Shown: positions 16,974 to 26,393, counted from the stretch's first letter. The stretch: DNA of 39,928 nt from Candidatus Heimdallarchaeota archaeon (GCA_030608385.1 JAUWEG010000012.1:1-39928); one strand, 5' to 3'. The notes: generated by a model from the letters alone, not told the origin. Numbers and translations: made by a program.

Positions 16974-17084
16974 GATTAAGGAAATTTATGTGCGGGAGTC
17001 TTACTTCCTATTCCTTTCTTAATTATATCTTTTTATTTTCAATTTTTGTAATTTTTCCTATAAAAATACATAGTGGAATTCTTA

Positions 17085-17402
17085 TTAGCTGATTCCTTCG
17101 ATTAATAAATCTCCAATTGTGTCAGCAGTCATACTAAAAAAGGAGACAAGATCCTCCCTTGAATGCAAGAGTTCATACAGATTTTTCATCGATAAATCTT
17201 GTCCTTCATCATCAACAAAAACAATTTCATATCCTAAACCTTTCCCTAGGTTGCTTTGTTCTCTTATCCATTCTCTCTGTTCTTCAAAGAATTTTTGTAA
17301 AAATTCTTTAACATTAATTATATTGCTTAGCTTATATCTAGTCAATTCCAGTTTTTTCTCTTTCTCTTCAGCATAGATTTTGAATACCATTTTCCATGTC
17401 AA
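17085..17402 (-). CDS. Hypothetical small protein
   Basis: A 105-residue protein I do not recognise. It has a helical, charged N-terminal half and a C-terminal half with mixed strand/helix character (LGYEIVFVDDEGQDLSMKNLYELL). There are no cysteines or membrane segments. TTG 17402 is supported by AGGTG six bases upstream; ATG 17390 is the alternative. A TATA box lies about 40 bases before the start. It converges with the acidic protein gene and is likely monocistronic. Confidence 0.5.
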   Translation of the reverse strand: MTWKMVFKIYAEEKEKKLELTRYKLSNIINVKEFLQKFFEEQREWIREQSNLGKGLGYEIVFVDDEGQDLSMKNLYELLHSREDLVSFFSMTADTIGDLLIEGIS

Positions 17403-17440
17403 GTTTTACACCTTAGTTGTTTTCAACTAATAATGCTACA

Positions 17441-17454
17441 TTTGATATATAAAG
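17441..17454 (-). promoter_or_regulatory. TATA promoter of the gene ending at 17085
   Basis: On the minus strand CTTTATATATCAAA forms a clear TATA element about 40 bases upstream of the TTG start, with transcription expected near 17418. Confidence 0.45.
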
Positions 17455-17535
17455 CAATGAATTACTTTCTCGTGCTTAAATATGAATCTACACTGAATCT
17501 CTTATTGTAGCGTTTTTTCTGAACCAAAAACTATA

Positions 17536-17582
17536 AGTTTTTAAACGTGCCTTAGACCACTAAAGTAGACAAGAAAGGTGAT
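17536..17582 (+). promoter_or_regulatory. Promoter and ribosome binding site of the S30e gene
   Basis: GTTTTTAAAC (17537-17546) is a TATA-like element. AAAGGTGAT (17574-17582) is a near-perfect anti-16S match four bases before the ATG at 17586. The leader should be short, roughly 15-20 bases. Confidence 0.45.
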
Positions 17583-17585
17583 TAA

Positions 17586-17768
17586 ATGGGTCACGGATCG
17601 CTCCAAAAAGCAGGAAAAGTTAGAAAGCAAACTCCCAAAGTTGAAGGAAAAGAAAGACACAGTCCTATTCCCAGAAGGGGTCTAAGAAACAAATATGTTA
17701 AACGTGTTATTCTTGGTCGTTACGCTGGTCAAGCTCAGAGCATGGGAGCTAAACGTCGTTCCAGATAA
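17586..17768 (+). CDS. rps30e: Ribosomal protein S30e
   Basis: A 60-residue, strongly basic small-subunit ribosomal protein. GSLQKAGKVRKQTPKVE, RGLRNKYVKR and the C-terminal basic tail match the S30e family. Length is normal. S30e occurs in eukaryotes and in TACK/Asgard-side archaea, which helps place the organism. A strong ribosome site precedes ATG 17586. The Elp3 gene begins 31 bases downstream on the same strand and is probably co-transcribed. Confidence 0.9.
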   Translation: MGHGSLQKAGKVRKQTPKVEGKERHSPIPRRGLRNKYVKRVILGRYAGQAQSMGAKRRSR

Positions 17769-17799
17769 CCTCTTCTATTTATTGAAAAACTGTTTTCAA

Positions 17800-19389
17800 A
17801 TGAATGATCGAGATAAAGCTCTAGTTGAAATTAAAGAGAAGCTATTAATTTTAGAGGAGCCTAATAGAAAAATTCTAGGTCAAGTCAAACGTAATATAGC
17901 TAAAAAATATAAACTGAAAGATTTTCCAAAGAACAGTGAAATTTTAGCAATTTGTGATACTGAAGAAAGAGAGTTACTACTTCCTATTCTTATAAAACGT
18001 ATTGTCCGAACTTTATCAGGTGTCGCAATTGTAGCTGCAATGACGCGCCCATGGGAGTGTCCTCATGGAAAATGTATTATGTGCCCTGGAGGTCCAGAGA
18101 TTGATAAACCTCAAAGTTATACTGGATATGAACCTACAACTATGAGGGGGATTCGTAACAATTTTGACCCTTATCTTCAAGTAACAGATAGAATAAAACA
18201 ACTTGAATCTATTGGTCACTCAACTGAGAAAATAGATGCTATCATCATGGGAGGTACATTTACCAACCAACCTGTTGAATATCAATTATGGTTTATTCAT
18301 CGAATGTTTGATGCTTTTAATGAAATTGATTCCAAAGACATTCAAGAAGCACATAAAATCAATGAAACAGCTGTCCATCGATGTATAGGTTTAACAGCTG
18401 AAACAAGACCTGATCAGATAAATCATGAGAAAATTAATCGTCTTATCGAATATGGCGTTACAAGATTAGAAGTTGGAGTTCAGTCTGTGTTTGATGATAT
18501 TCTAGAAAAAATGCAGCGAGGTCATGGAGTTAAAGAAACGATTGCAGCTTTTCAGTTTATCAAGGATACTGGACTTAAGATTACTGCGCACATGATGCCT
18601 GGTCTTCCTGGATCAACATTCGAGAGAGATATTGAATCTTTTGAAATTCTGTTCAATGATTCTAGATTCCGACCTGATGAGCTTAAAATCTATCCAACTA
18701 TGGTTATTCCTGGAACTAAACTTTTCCAAGATTTTCAAAATGGAGAATATGAACCCTTAACTAACGAATCTGCTACAAACTTAATTGCTAAAATAAAAGA
18801 ATTAATTCCTCCTTATGTAAGAATCAAGAGAGTGCTTAGGGATATACCTGCACATCAAATCGCTGCAGGTCCAAATAAGAGTGATTTGAGATTAGATGTT
18901 CAGGCTATTCTCGAAAAACAAGGAAAGAAATGCCAGTGTATTCGTTGCAGAGAAGTAGGGCATATCATTTATAAAAAAGGCACAAAAATTGATCAATCAA
19001 AGATTGATTTAATTGAGCGGTCATATGAAGCCAGCGAAGGAGCCGAACATTTTCTATCTTTTGAAGAAACAGAAAGCGATGCCCTTATCGGATTTTTAAG
19101 ATTAAGAGAGCTAAGTGATAACATTATTCGTCCAGAGTTTGATAAATCTACGATTATTGTAAGAGAATTACATGTATATGGAGAACTTCGAGGTTTGCAG
19201 GCTTTGAAGAGTGGTTCCCTACAATGGCAACATAGAGGGTATGGAAAAGAGTTGCTTTCAAGAGCAGAAGAAATTGGGAAAGAAAAAGATTATTCTAAGA
19301 TTTCAGTAATTTCTGGTGTTGGAGTAAGAGAATACTATCAAAAACAAGGATATACAAGGGATGGCCCTTATATGTCAAAAAAATTGTAA
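17800..19389 (+). CDS. elp3: Elp3-family tRNA uridine modification enzyme (radical SAM + GNAT)
   Basis: A 529-residue enzyme that adds a carboxymethyl-type group to C5 of wobble uridine, using SAM and acetyl-CoA. The radical-SAM cluster motif is Cys 87, 92 and 95 in WECPHGKCIMCPGG. HMMPGLPGSTFERD and LKIYPTMVIPGTKLF follow. The C-terminal GNAT acetyltransferase part has QWQHRGYGKELLSRAEEIG (acetyl-CoA loop) and ends in GVREYYQKQGYTRDGPYMSKKL. Length is normal for archaeal Elp3. ATG 17800 is chosen because the longer frame to 17695 overlaps S30e and has no family similarity. Confidence 0.93.
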   Translation: MNDRDKALVEIKEKLLILEEPNRKILGQVKRNIAKKYKLKDFPKNSEILAICDTEERELLLPILIKRIVRTLSGVAIVAAMTRPWECPHGKCIMCPGGPEIDKPQSYTGYEPTTMRGIRNNFDPYLQVTDRIKQLESIGHSTEKIDAIIMGGTFTNQPVEYQLWFIHRMFDAFNEIDSKDIQEAHKINETAVHRCIGLTAETRPDQINHEKINRLIEYGVTRLEVGVQSVFDDILEKMQRGHGVKETIAAFQFIKDTGLKITAHMMPGLPGSTFERDIESFEILFNDSRFRPDELKIYPTMVIPGTKLFQDFQNGEYEPLTNESATNLIAKIKELIPPYVRIKRVLRDIPAHQIAAGPNKSDLRLDVQAILEKQGKKCQCIRCREVGHIIYKKGTKIDQSKIDLIERSYEASEGAEHFLSFEETESDALIGFLRLRELSDNIIRPEFDKSTIIVRELHVYGELRGLQALKSGSLQWQHRGYGKELLSRAEEIGKEKDYSKISVISGVGVREYYQKQGYTRDGPYMSKKL

Positions 19390-19471
19390 ACTAACAAATT
19401 GTTTGTTTACAAAGCTAAACTTATATTTGCTTCTTCTTGATGGACTTTAGAAATAAATTACAGGTTGGAAT

Positions 19472-20464
19472 ATGTCTCAAAGCAGTCATTTAGCAATTCT
19501 ATCTGATGTAGAAAAGATTCTCAATACTAATGAATATAGTATAGCTAAATTATCCCAAGGAAGTAAAGCCTGCTTTGATATTATTGCTAAAAAAAGAGAC
19601 CAGCTTATAATTATCAAAGTTGAACCCTATATTGATAATTTCAACCGTGACAATTCTTTTGAACTAAAGAATATTGCAACCTTTCTTAATGCATCTCCTT
19701 TAATTATAGGTGAGCGAGGAAGACGTTTTTCAGAAATTGATGATGGCTTGGTTTTACTAAGGTATGGTATCCCTGTTGTTAGTAGTGAAACTTTTACTAA
19801 TCTAATTTCTCATGGAGTACCTCCAATTGTATATTGTAGCAAAGGTGGATATTTTGTTCAAATTAACAGAAAAATACTCCGTCAAGCAAGACTGGAAAAA
19901 AATCTAAGTTATGCAGATTTAGCACATCTTGTGGGAGTTTCTAGAAGAACAATTTACGAATATGAGCATTCCATAAACCCAACTCCTTCAACTGCAGCAA
20001 AACTGGAAGAAATATTAGATTCCCCTGTAGCACAAGGAATCAAAATCTTCAATATTGACATTGAGAAAGAATCAAGACCACATTATTCAACTGAAAATCT
20101 TTCAGATTTTAAGGAGGAAATATCCGGAATTCTTGAAGAATTAGGCTTTTTTACTCAATTTTGGACTCGTCAATCTCCTTTTGATGCTTTTGGAGAGCAG
20201 AAAAACCTAGATATTCATAGTGGGATGAACATTCTAGTTTGTGTGGACGATCTTCAACAAAAAAATATGGCTGAACGTGCAATTCTTACCCAAGATATAG
20301 CTACTTTGACTAAAAGAAGAGCGGTAATGATTGTTGAAGACTCTGATAATCCTCTAAATCAAAACATACCAACTTTTACTGTAGATGAACTTAATCAGAT
20401 GAAGAAAGCTTTTGATTTAGTTAAAAATTGGGTTAAAAAATATTCGAATATAAAAGAAAGTTAA
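19472..20464 (+). CDS. COG1395-type archaeal HTH transcriptional regulator
   Basis: A 330-residue regulator of the archaeal COG1395 type. The N-terminal domain (about 1-125) resembles a nuclease-like fold without an obvious active site: CFDIIAKKRDQLIIIKVEP, SPLIIGERGR and LVLLRYGIPVVSSETF. Residues about 130-195 hold an XRE-type helix-turn-helix: RKILRQARLEKNLSYADLAHLVGVSRRTIYEYE. The C-terminal domain (200-330) includes AVMIVEDSDNP and is specific to the family. It has its own upstream region after Elp3 and converges with fibrillarin. Targets are unknown. Confidence 0.8.
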   Translation: MSQSSHLAILSDVEKILNTNEYSIAKLSQGSKACFDIIAKKRDQLIIIKVEPYIDNFNRDNSFELKNIATFLNASPLIIGERGRRFSEIDDGLVLLRYGIPVVSSETFTNLISHGVPPIVYCSKGGYFVQINRKILRQARLEKNLSYADLAHLVGVSRRTIYEYEHSINPTPSTAAKLEEILDSPVAQGIKIFNIDIEKESRPHYSTENLSDFKEEISGILEELGFFTQFWTRQSPFDAFGEQKNLDIHSGMNILVCVDDLQQKNMAERAILTQDIATLTKRRAVMIVEDSDNPLNQNIPTFTVDELNQMKKAFDLVKNWVKKYSNIKES

Positions 20465-20473
20465 GTTGAGCAG

Positions 20474-21157
20474 TTACTTTTGCCCAACAATCATAATGTG
20501 ATCTTTTTCGTAAGGTTCTAAATTTACTGTTTCAATAATCTTCAGACCAAAAGATTCAATCTTATCAATTACTTCTTTGAATATTATTTTTGGATCTTTG
20601 GTTACATCAATACTTCTAGATTTTACAGCTAAAAAGAAATATCCGCCATCTTTAAGGTAGGTTTTAACATTAATATCAAGAATCTCTGCTTGAGATGGTT
20701 GAGCTACATCCTCATAGACAATATCTACTTGGGGAACTATGTTGCTATACTCTTCAGGAAATCTTGCGTCTGCATGAAGTGGTATAATATTTTTCCTTCT
20801 TTCAGCAACAACTATGAGATCTCCCATTGATCGAGCGGAAAATTCTACTGCAAAGATTGAACCTTCATCGCCTAAAATATCGGAAATGTGAGATACGGTT
20901 GTTCCAGAAGCAGCACCTAAATACAAAATTTTACTGCCTTTAGTTAGAGGGAATGTTTTAAGTTTCTTGAAAATAGCTGCACCTAGTTTGCTTTTATAGG
21001 GGTCAAAAGTCCGATATTCGATTCCTTCTTCAGTTAGTAATCTTTCTGTATATACTTTCTTACCAGGATCAGCATTAATAGTTGCTAATCTCTTGTTTCC
21101 GTCTCTAGTAGTTACCCAAAACAAATTTCCAAATTTATGATTTTCTAGGTTTGACAT
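20474..21157 (-). CDS. flpA: Fibrillarin-like rRNA/tRNA 2'-O-methyltransferase
   Basis: A 227-residue SAM-dependent methyltransferase, the catalytic subunit of box C/D RNPs that 2'-O-methylate rRNA and tRNA. It shows NLFWVTTRDGNKRLATINADPG near the start, the SAM loop ILYLGAASGTTVSH, IFAVEFSAR, DADARFPEEYSN-like acidic residues and DIVYEDVAQPSQAEI. Length is typical. AGGAG stands six bases before the ATG, and the gene begins two bases after the Nop5 stop, the usual archaeal pairing. Confidence 0.95.
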   Translation of the reverse strand: MSNLENHKFGNLFWVTTRDGNKRLATINADPGKKVYTERLLTEEGIEYRTFDPYKSKLGAAIFKKLKTFPLTKGSKILYLGAASGTTVSHISDILGDEGSIFAVEFSARSMGDLIVVAERRKNIIPLHADARFPEEYSNIVPQVDIVYEDVAQPSQAEILDINVKTYLKDGGYFFLAVKSRSIDVTKDPKIIFKEVIDKIESFGLKIIETVNLEPYEKDHIMIVGQK

Positions 21158-21159
21158 TT

Positions 21160-22437
21160 TTATCTCCTCTTTTGGTAGGGTTTCTTATATTGAGGTTTTC
21201 TTTGACCTCCCTTTTGACTGCCTTTGTAACTTCCACGTTTTGGTCTTGATTGATCGGGTTGAAAACTTCTATCAACTGGCGGTTGTTTGCCTTCAGGGGG
21301 ATTCTTATATTTGTCTTTAATTTCATCTATTTTTTGTTCAACCTCAATTCGTAGTTGGTCTCCCATGAATTCTCCTTGAAAGAAATCTATTCTAGCCGCA
21401 ATTGTGAGTCTTCCAGCAACAGCTCTGGATATATTACCTCTTTGCCACCATGGACAGCTGTGTATTTCAGGCATTTGATAGATAATACCATGTTTTGGTG
21501 GTTTAGCTCCAGTTTTTAATGCTCTGAAAAGAGCTTTTTCAGCACCTAATAACTGAACTGTACTTGCTGGTTTCATAGCTATTTCTCTCAATCCTCCAGC
21601 TAAAGCAATTAACCTAGCAGCAATAGAAGATCCTACTACTGCTTTCATATTTGGAGCAATTCTTCCCATCTCTCTTTCTATCCAATTTTCCAAATTCTCT
21701 CGTTCTTCATATAAATCTAGAGTTTTTTGCGCCATATCTTGTAGCGGACGCAAATCTTTATCTTCATAAGATGCTCCCATGGATTTTGATGCTAATTGAA
21801 CAAGTTTTTTGCTCCTCTCTATAGAGAACCCATAATCTTTGAGATCATCTTCTGTAAATTTTTGTCTTGTTCCAATTTCAGTGATGATTTTACAAAGAGT
21901 TACATGATTTTGTACTTCTTTCAAAATTTCTGGGAAATGAACTCCATACCATTCTCTTATTCGAGATGAGAAAAGATTGGTAGTTTTATCTATATCATCC
22001 ATTGATAAAATTGCATGTACTACGTTTTTATCAATTCTTTGAGAACTATAAGCAACGCTTTTCTTTGAAAGATTTATGCTAACATCTTTCAATAGTACGG
22101 TATATTCTGCTTCGTCTTTGATATAATTCTTTTGAATAAGGATTTCTGGAATCTTTGAGATTACAGCTTGATAATTTTCAGATTTAATAATGAGTTCACT
22201 CTTTATTCCCTTACTTCTAGAGAAATTCTGAACGTCAGCTGAATTAGTTTCAATAGTTTTTTCCTTTAAGTCAGAAAAAATATCTTCTAATTCTTCAGAA
22301 ATAGTATATTTCGATAAATTGTGGATCTTTTCAGCAATTTTTTCAGGGTTCTTTTCATAAGCTGTAAACTCAATCAATTTATCTTGATTATCGAATACGA
22401 AGAATCCAGAAATATTAGCTATGATTTTTATTGTCAT
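21160..22437 (-). CDS. nop5: Nop5 (Nop56/58) core protein of box C/D RNPs
   Basis: A 425-residue scaffold that binds fibrillarin through its N-terminal domain, dimerises through a coiled coil (about 235-260) and holds L7Ae-RNA through the Nop domain. The Nop domain signature is clear: MKAVVGSSIAARLIALAGGLREIAMKPASTVQLLGAEKALFRAL followed by KHGIIYQMPEIHSCPWWQRGNISRAVAGRL. The tail after residue 375 is rich in Lys, Gln, Pro and Arg, like eukaryotic Nop56/58. It precedes flpA in one operon. Confidence 0.95.
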   Translation of the reverse strand: MTIKIIANISGFFVFDNQDKLIEFTAYEKNPEKIAEKIHNLSKYTISEELEDIFSDLKEKTIETNSADVQNFSRSKGIKSELIIKSENYQAVISKIPEILIQKNYIKDEAEYTVLLKDVSINLSKKSVAYSSQRIDKNVVHAILSMDDIDKTTNLFSSRIREWYGVHFPEILKEVQNHVTLCKIITEIGTRQKFTEDDLKDYGFSIERSKKLVQLASKSMGASYEDKDLRPLQDMAQKTLDLYEERENLENWIEREMGRIAPNMKAVVGSSIAARLIALAGGLREIAMKPASTVQLLGAEKALFRALKTGAKPPKHGIIYQMPEIHSCPWWQRGNISRAVAGRLTIAARIDFFQGEFMGDQLRIEVEQKIDEIKDKYKNPPEGKQPPVDRSFQPDQSRPKRGSYKGSQKGGQRKPQYKKPYQKRR

Positions 22438-22505
22438 CTCTTTTCCATAAAAACTGAAATTTAAGAGATAAAAAAGATTTTGATGATAATCTTATTTCTC
22501 ATGTA

Positions 22506-22784
22506 CTAAGCTAAAGCAATAACTCTTTCCTTACTTAGAGTTATTAAATCCTTCAAATTGTTGTCCATTTCAGGATTGAGCCCTATTAATGAAGATCTCA
22601 TGTCCTCGAAATTAGCACGGTTTACAAGTACAGTTCTTTCTAGTAACTGTCTAACTGTATATCTAATTGCTCGTGGTTTGGTCTCCTTCAAACTGTCAAT
22701 TATCTCTTTTTGTGTTAATGCTCCCTTATCCCCTAATAAGTCAATCACTTCGATTGATCCTTTTGGTAGTTTTTCCCTTTTCAT
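22506..22784 (-). CDS. Small winged-helix transcriptional regulator
   Basis: A 92-residue protein. Residues 8-60 form a winged helix: GSIEVIDLLGDKGALTQKEII, then PRAIRYTVRQLLERTVLVNRANF as recognition helix and wing. The C-terminal helix could dimerise. ATG 22784 is used because AGTGAT lies just before it; a longer frame to 22883 runs through the promoter and operator. It lies 68 bases upstream of Nop5 on the same strand and may share transcripts with it. The palindromic sites at its promoter suggest self-regulation. Confidence 0.7.
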   Translation of the reverse strand: MKREKLPKGSIEVIDLLGDKGALTQKEIIDSLKETKPRAIRYTVRQLLERTVLVNRANFEDMRSSLIGLNPEMDNNLKDLITLSKERVIALA

Positions 22785-22824
22785 TGTTATCACTTTTAAG
22801 GCGGTGTGTGAATTTTTTCCACAT

Positions 22825-22884
22825 GTGTATATATTTTGCACAGTATATAAACCTTTCGTAAAACGCTGTGCAAAGGCTTGCACA
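22825..22884 (-). promoter_or_regulatory. TATA promoter with palindromic TGTGCAA/TTGCACA operator
   Basis: On the minus strand GAAAGGTTTATATAC (BRE plus TATA, 22843-22857) drives the winged-helix gene. Just upstream of it lies TGTGCAA (22867-22873), a 4-base spacer and TTGCACA (22878-22884), a perfect inverted repeat. A third TTGCACA half (22836-22842) abuts the TATA box on its other side, with a partial TGTG at 22825. The sites flank the TATA box, as expected for a repressor or autoregulator. Confidence 0.55.
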
Positions 22885-22914
22885 CACGAAATGAGAAAAA
22901 AAGAAAATATGGAT

Positions 22915-25827
22915 TTATGTCGTTATTTTTCGGAATCTGAATCTGATTACAGGAACCATAGCTAGAGCAACAATCACAAAAGCTATTACCCAATTAGTAA
23001 TAGACTTTATTGTATTCAATTGATCCCAAAACTGAACATTATTTAAGATTTCAATTCTTCCATCTGAGGGAGTATAACCTGTGAATTTTAGTGGAATATA
23101 CAAAATATGCAATCCATACATCTCTAGCGTAAAAGTAATCTCATATTGACTCGATGTTGAATTATAGATTAGTTCAAGGTTTTCAAATTCTAAATTTGGA
23201 TACATTAGAGTTGCATTCAATTTGTTATTTCCACTTACATAGAAACTTCCATTCTTGAATCTGATTTGAACACCAATAGATACTGGTTTTCGGATGAATG
23301 TTTCCTCTGGAGTACTTTCTATTATATACTCTGGTCTATGTGTATCTATAAGCCAATTGAATGTTTCATTCACTAATTGAGAGTTTTTATCATCCAAACC
23401 AAAAATATCTTTGAATGAATAATCTAATCCAGCTCTTGAAGGGTTACTTTCATAGGAATCTGGTAACAAACCATGATCTGTAAATGGGTATCCTGAACCA
23501 AAAACCATTACTCTTCCGTCGTGATATTCCTTTGCTATTGCAGCATTAAAAGTATATTTTTCACTATCTATAATTGTCTCAAATGTCGCTATAACAGTGT
23601 TATTTTCATTTGGATTATCTGAGAAAAAGACAGGTCTTCCCCAAAACATAAAAGAATCCACATCAAAATTTTCCGTTTCAATAATCTGTGCTTCATAGGG
23701 AACATAGGTAATAGGTACTGATTGTCCTACACTCATATTGAACTGTTCTAGTAATTCATCACATGCATAATAATTACTTGAAATTAATGGTTCATTATCT
23801 ATAGATTTGGCATCAATAAATCTAATACTGTCAATCAAAAATAGTAGGGAACCACCACTAGTAACAAAATCTTGGATATCAGCTAACTCCTCTGAAGTAA
23901 AATTAAATTCAGGATCTGAGATGACTAGAATATCAATATTTGTAAAAGAGTAGTTTCCTTGATAATGATCGCGTATACGAAAACCTCTGTCTTTCAAAAT
24001 TCGAGTAAGATAAGTGTGTGTCCCTACTGATGAAGATGCATCAAACCATCTGTTTTCTGTATCATTTTCATGAGAGTTATCGAATAGAACTGTTCCACCT
24101 AAATATCTTGTTTGAATTGAAACACTCATGGTTATAATAATTCCATCAGTATTCTCAAACAGAATTCCAGCAGTAATGGTTCTTATAGGTGTGTTTAGAG
24201 GAATTGAGATGTTGAAAGCAAAGTGATTCCAACCTGTAGAGACATCTATTTGATTTGATATTTCAATAAATTGCGAATCTCCTGTGATAGTTGTATCAAT
24301 TTGTCCATCAAAAGATGAGATTAGTTTAACAATAAATTCAGAGGTTTCCCCCTCTACACATGAGTAAAAATACTCATTCACTGGAGAAATTCGCTTTGGT
24401 AATATTGTAAAAAGTCCTAGATTTTCATAAGAATCTAAGTAATTATAAGCTGCTAAAGGATTAACCATACCATTTCCTTGGTAAATAATTGGGAAATTCA
24501 TATCATCAGCTGTCTCAAGAATAGCTGCTTCATATTTGTGAACTCCAAGACCTGGGAAGGCCCCTATTAATAAAGCAAAAACACCACTAACAATAGGTAC
24601 AGCAACAGAAGTTCCTGAAACCCATCTTGAACCACCAGTTGCAGCATCACTTCCTTGAATTGCAACACCTGGAGCTAATATGTCTATTCCAACGGAAAAG
24701 TTGCGATTCAAACCTTTTGATGTAAATATTGCAAGATTATCCATATATTCGGCCGCACCAACTGCTATAACATGATCCCATATTGCTGGAGCACCTATTG
24801 ACGCTCCTGAAGGACCGTAATTTCCTGCTGATGCAATTACTGGTATGTTTTGTACTGCAGCTTCATAAATTAGTTCTTCAACTGGATCACCCATTTCAGC
24901 GAAAGTAACAGATGTTAAACTAGCTGATATTAAATCAGGATTGTGTTGGATTGCTTCGTCAAAACCTATTATTAACCATTCATCTTTTCCATATCCTGTT
25001 CTATCAAGAACTTTAATGTTGATTAATTGAGCATCAGGTGCAATCCCATAATCATCTGTTAGTTCTATAATGCCATCTTCGTTTCTATATTTTCCATTTC
25101 CCGCTAAAACAGTAGCAATATGGGTCCCATGACCACTCAAATCATCTGAGTCTTCAAATTCTTGAATTAAGTTCAGATCAATTATGACTTTAGTTTCATT
25201 ATAGTTTCTTAAACTGCTTAAAGCTGGTGTTGCAGATGTATTTAATCCACTGTCTAATACTGCAACAATTACACCATATCCTGTATAACCTTGCTCATGA
25301 ACAGCATCTATTTCTAGAGCTTGACGAATAACACTAAGATCCATCAATCCTGAAATATCCATATCCACATTCTGAGGAATATGAAAATCATATGTTCCTA
25401 TTGGATACACATATTTCACTCTTAGGTTATTTATTCCCAATTGTTGTAAGGCTTCTTTTGTATATACAATTGATACAGCGGGAATTGACTTGAAAATTCT
25501 CTCAATTAATGTACCGCTTTTCATGGTATTTTCTATGAATATATCCCTTTCTTCAAATGAGAAAAATGATATCATTGCTCTTCCGTTAAACTTCATCAAA
25601 TCTTCGTAAATTTGATTCTGATCCATAGGAAATTTCCATCGTTGGTTCTCGAGTATATTACTAGCTTTTGTTATAGAGAAAATAGTCTCATCTGAACTAG
25701 TACTTGAATTTACTAATGTTGAAGCATTCATCTGATAACCAGTTAGAGCTGCATTTGTTTGATATAACATGGGTAAGGGAAGAATAAGAAATGAAACTAG
25801 AAAAATGATGAATGGCTTATTTCTCAT
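22915..25827 (-). CDS. Secreted membrane-anchored subtilisin-family (S8) protease, S1P-like layout
   Basis: A 970-residue extracellular protease. Residues 1-27 are a signal peptide, about 80-150 resemble an I9-type propeptide, and about 180-460 are the S8 catalytic domain with Asp 192 (VAVLDSGLN), His 233 (SGHGTHIA), Asn 336 (ASAGN) and Ser 407 (SGTSVAVP). A second domain follows from about 578: GGTVLFDNSHEN, DILVISDPEF, FVTSGGSLLFLIDS and GRVMVFGSGYPF, like the region after the protease domain in eukaryotic site-1 protease. A membrane segment at about 940-960 ends in a basic tail. It is monocistronic and divergent from S8e. Function is likely processing of surface or secreted proteins; the S1P likeness is from memory of the family. 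Confidence 0.85.
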   Translation of the reverse strand: MRNKPFIIFLVSFLILPLPMLYQTNAALTGYQMNASTLVNSSTSSDETIFSITKASNILENQRWKFPMDQNQIYEDLMKFNGRAMISFFSFEERDIFIENTMKSGTLIERIFKSIPAVSIVYTKEALQQLGINNLRVKYVYPIGTYDFHIPQNVDMDISGLMDLSVIRQALEIDAVHEQGYTGYGVIVAVLDSGLNTSATPALSSLRNYNETKVIIDLNLIQEFEDSDDLSGHGTHIATVLAGNGKYRNEDGIIELTDDYGIAPDAQLINIKVLDRTGYGKDEWLIIGFDEAIQHNPDLISASLTSVTFAEMGDPVEELIYEAAVQNIPVIASAGNYGPSGASIGAPAIWDHVIAVGAAEYMDNLAIFTSKGLNRNFSVGIDILAPGVAIQGSDAATGGSRWVSGTSVAVPIVSGVFALLIGAFPGLGVHKYEAAILETADDMNFPIIYQGNGMVNPLAAYNYLDSYENLGLFTILPKRISPVNEYFYSCVEGETSEFIVKLISSFDGQIDTTITGDSQFIEISNQIDVSTGWNHFAFNISIPLNTPIRTITAGILFENTDGIIITMSVSIQTRYLGGTVLFDNSHENDTENRWFDASSSVGTHTYLTRILKDRGFRIRDHYQGNYSFTNIDILVISDPEFNFTSEELADIQDFVTSGGSLLFLIDSIRFIDAKSIDNEPLISSNYYACDELLEQFNMSVGQSVPITYVPYEAQIIETENFDVDSFMFWGRPVFFSDNPNENNTVIATFETIIDSEKYTFNAAIAKEYHDGRVMVFGSGYPFTDHGLLPDSYESNPSRAGLDYSFKDIFGLDDKNSQLVNETFNWLIDTHRPEYIIESTPEETFIRKPVSIGVQIRFKNGSFYVSGNNKLNATLMYPNLEFENLELIYNSTSSQYEITFTLEMYGLHILYIPLKFTGYTPSDGRIEILNNVQFWDQLNTIKSITNWVIAFVIVALAMVPVIRFRFRKITT

Positions 25828-25946
25828 AAGTATAGAATGATATTGTGACTTTTAGATTTTTCCCTAGTATTAATGAGATACTTTTCATTTTTACTGGAAT
25901 ATCAAATTGTCACAAACTAGATATCTTCTAATAACTATAAAATGGA

Positions 25947-25985
25947 AAGTCTTATATTTGAACAATTTGGATGAGTTCCAAGGTG
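25947..25985 (+). promoter_or_regulatory. Promoter and ribosome site of the S8e operon
   Basis: AAGTCTTATATTTG has a TATA element at 25952-25959, and AGGTGA (25980-25985) lies nine bases before the ATG at 25995. Divergent from the subtilase, whose promoter must lie in 25828-25945. Confidence 0.45.
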
Positions 25986-25994
25986 AAATAACAC

Positions 25995-26393
25995 ATGCCA
26001 TATCAGTGGTTAAAACGCTCACGAAGAAAACTATCAGGTGGTCTTATCCGAAGAGCAGCTTCAAAGAAGAAAAGAGATATGGGTAGATATCCTGCTGAAA
26101 CTCAAATAGGTCCAAGAGTACTCAAACCAATTAGAACACGTGGTGGAAATGTCAAATATCGAACTCTAGTAGATGAACATGCTAATGTTATAGACCAATC
26201 AACTGGTATCTCACAAAAAGTCAAAATACTTAATGTTCTTGAAAATAAGGCAAACCGTGAATACGCAAGAAGAAGAATTATTACAAAAGGTTGTGTTATA
26301 GATACAGAAATAGGTAAAGCAATAGTTACAAGCAGACCTGGTCAACATGGTAATATCAACTGCGTATTGCTAGAGAGTAAGGAAGAAAAGTAA
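25995..26393 (+). CDS. rps8e: Ribosomal protein S8e
   Basis: A 132-residue small-subunit ribosomal protein. The basic N-terminus ([33 protein letters not shown]), the [19 protein letters not shown] block and the C-terminal [24 protein letters not shown] match archaeal S8e. Length is normal. It heads a plus-strand run with SRP19 and Gar1. Confidence 0.95.
   Translation: MPYQWLKRSRRKLSGGLIRRAASKKKRDMGRYPAETQIGPRVLKPIRTRGGNVKYRTLVDEHANVIDQSTGISQKVKILNVLENKANREYARRRIITKGCVIDTEIGKAIVTSRPGQHGNINCVLLESKEEK

Noticed and set aside
17695-17799. N-terminal extension of Elp3
   Set aside because: It overlaps S30e out of frame and has no similarity; Elp3 begins properly at ATG 17800.
22785-22883. N-terminal extension of the winged-helix regulator
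   Set aside because: It would translate the TATA box and the palindromic operator; ATG 22784 with AGTGAT is a better start.
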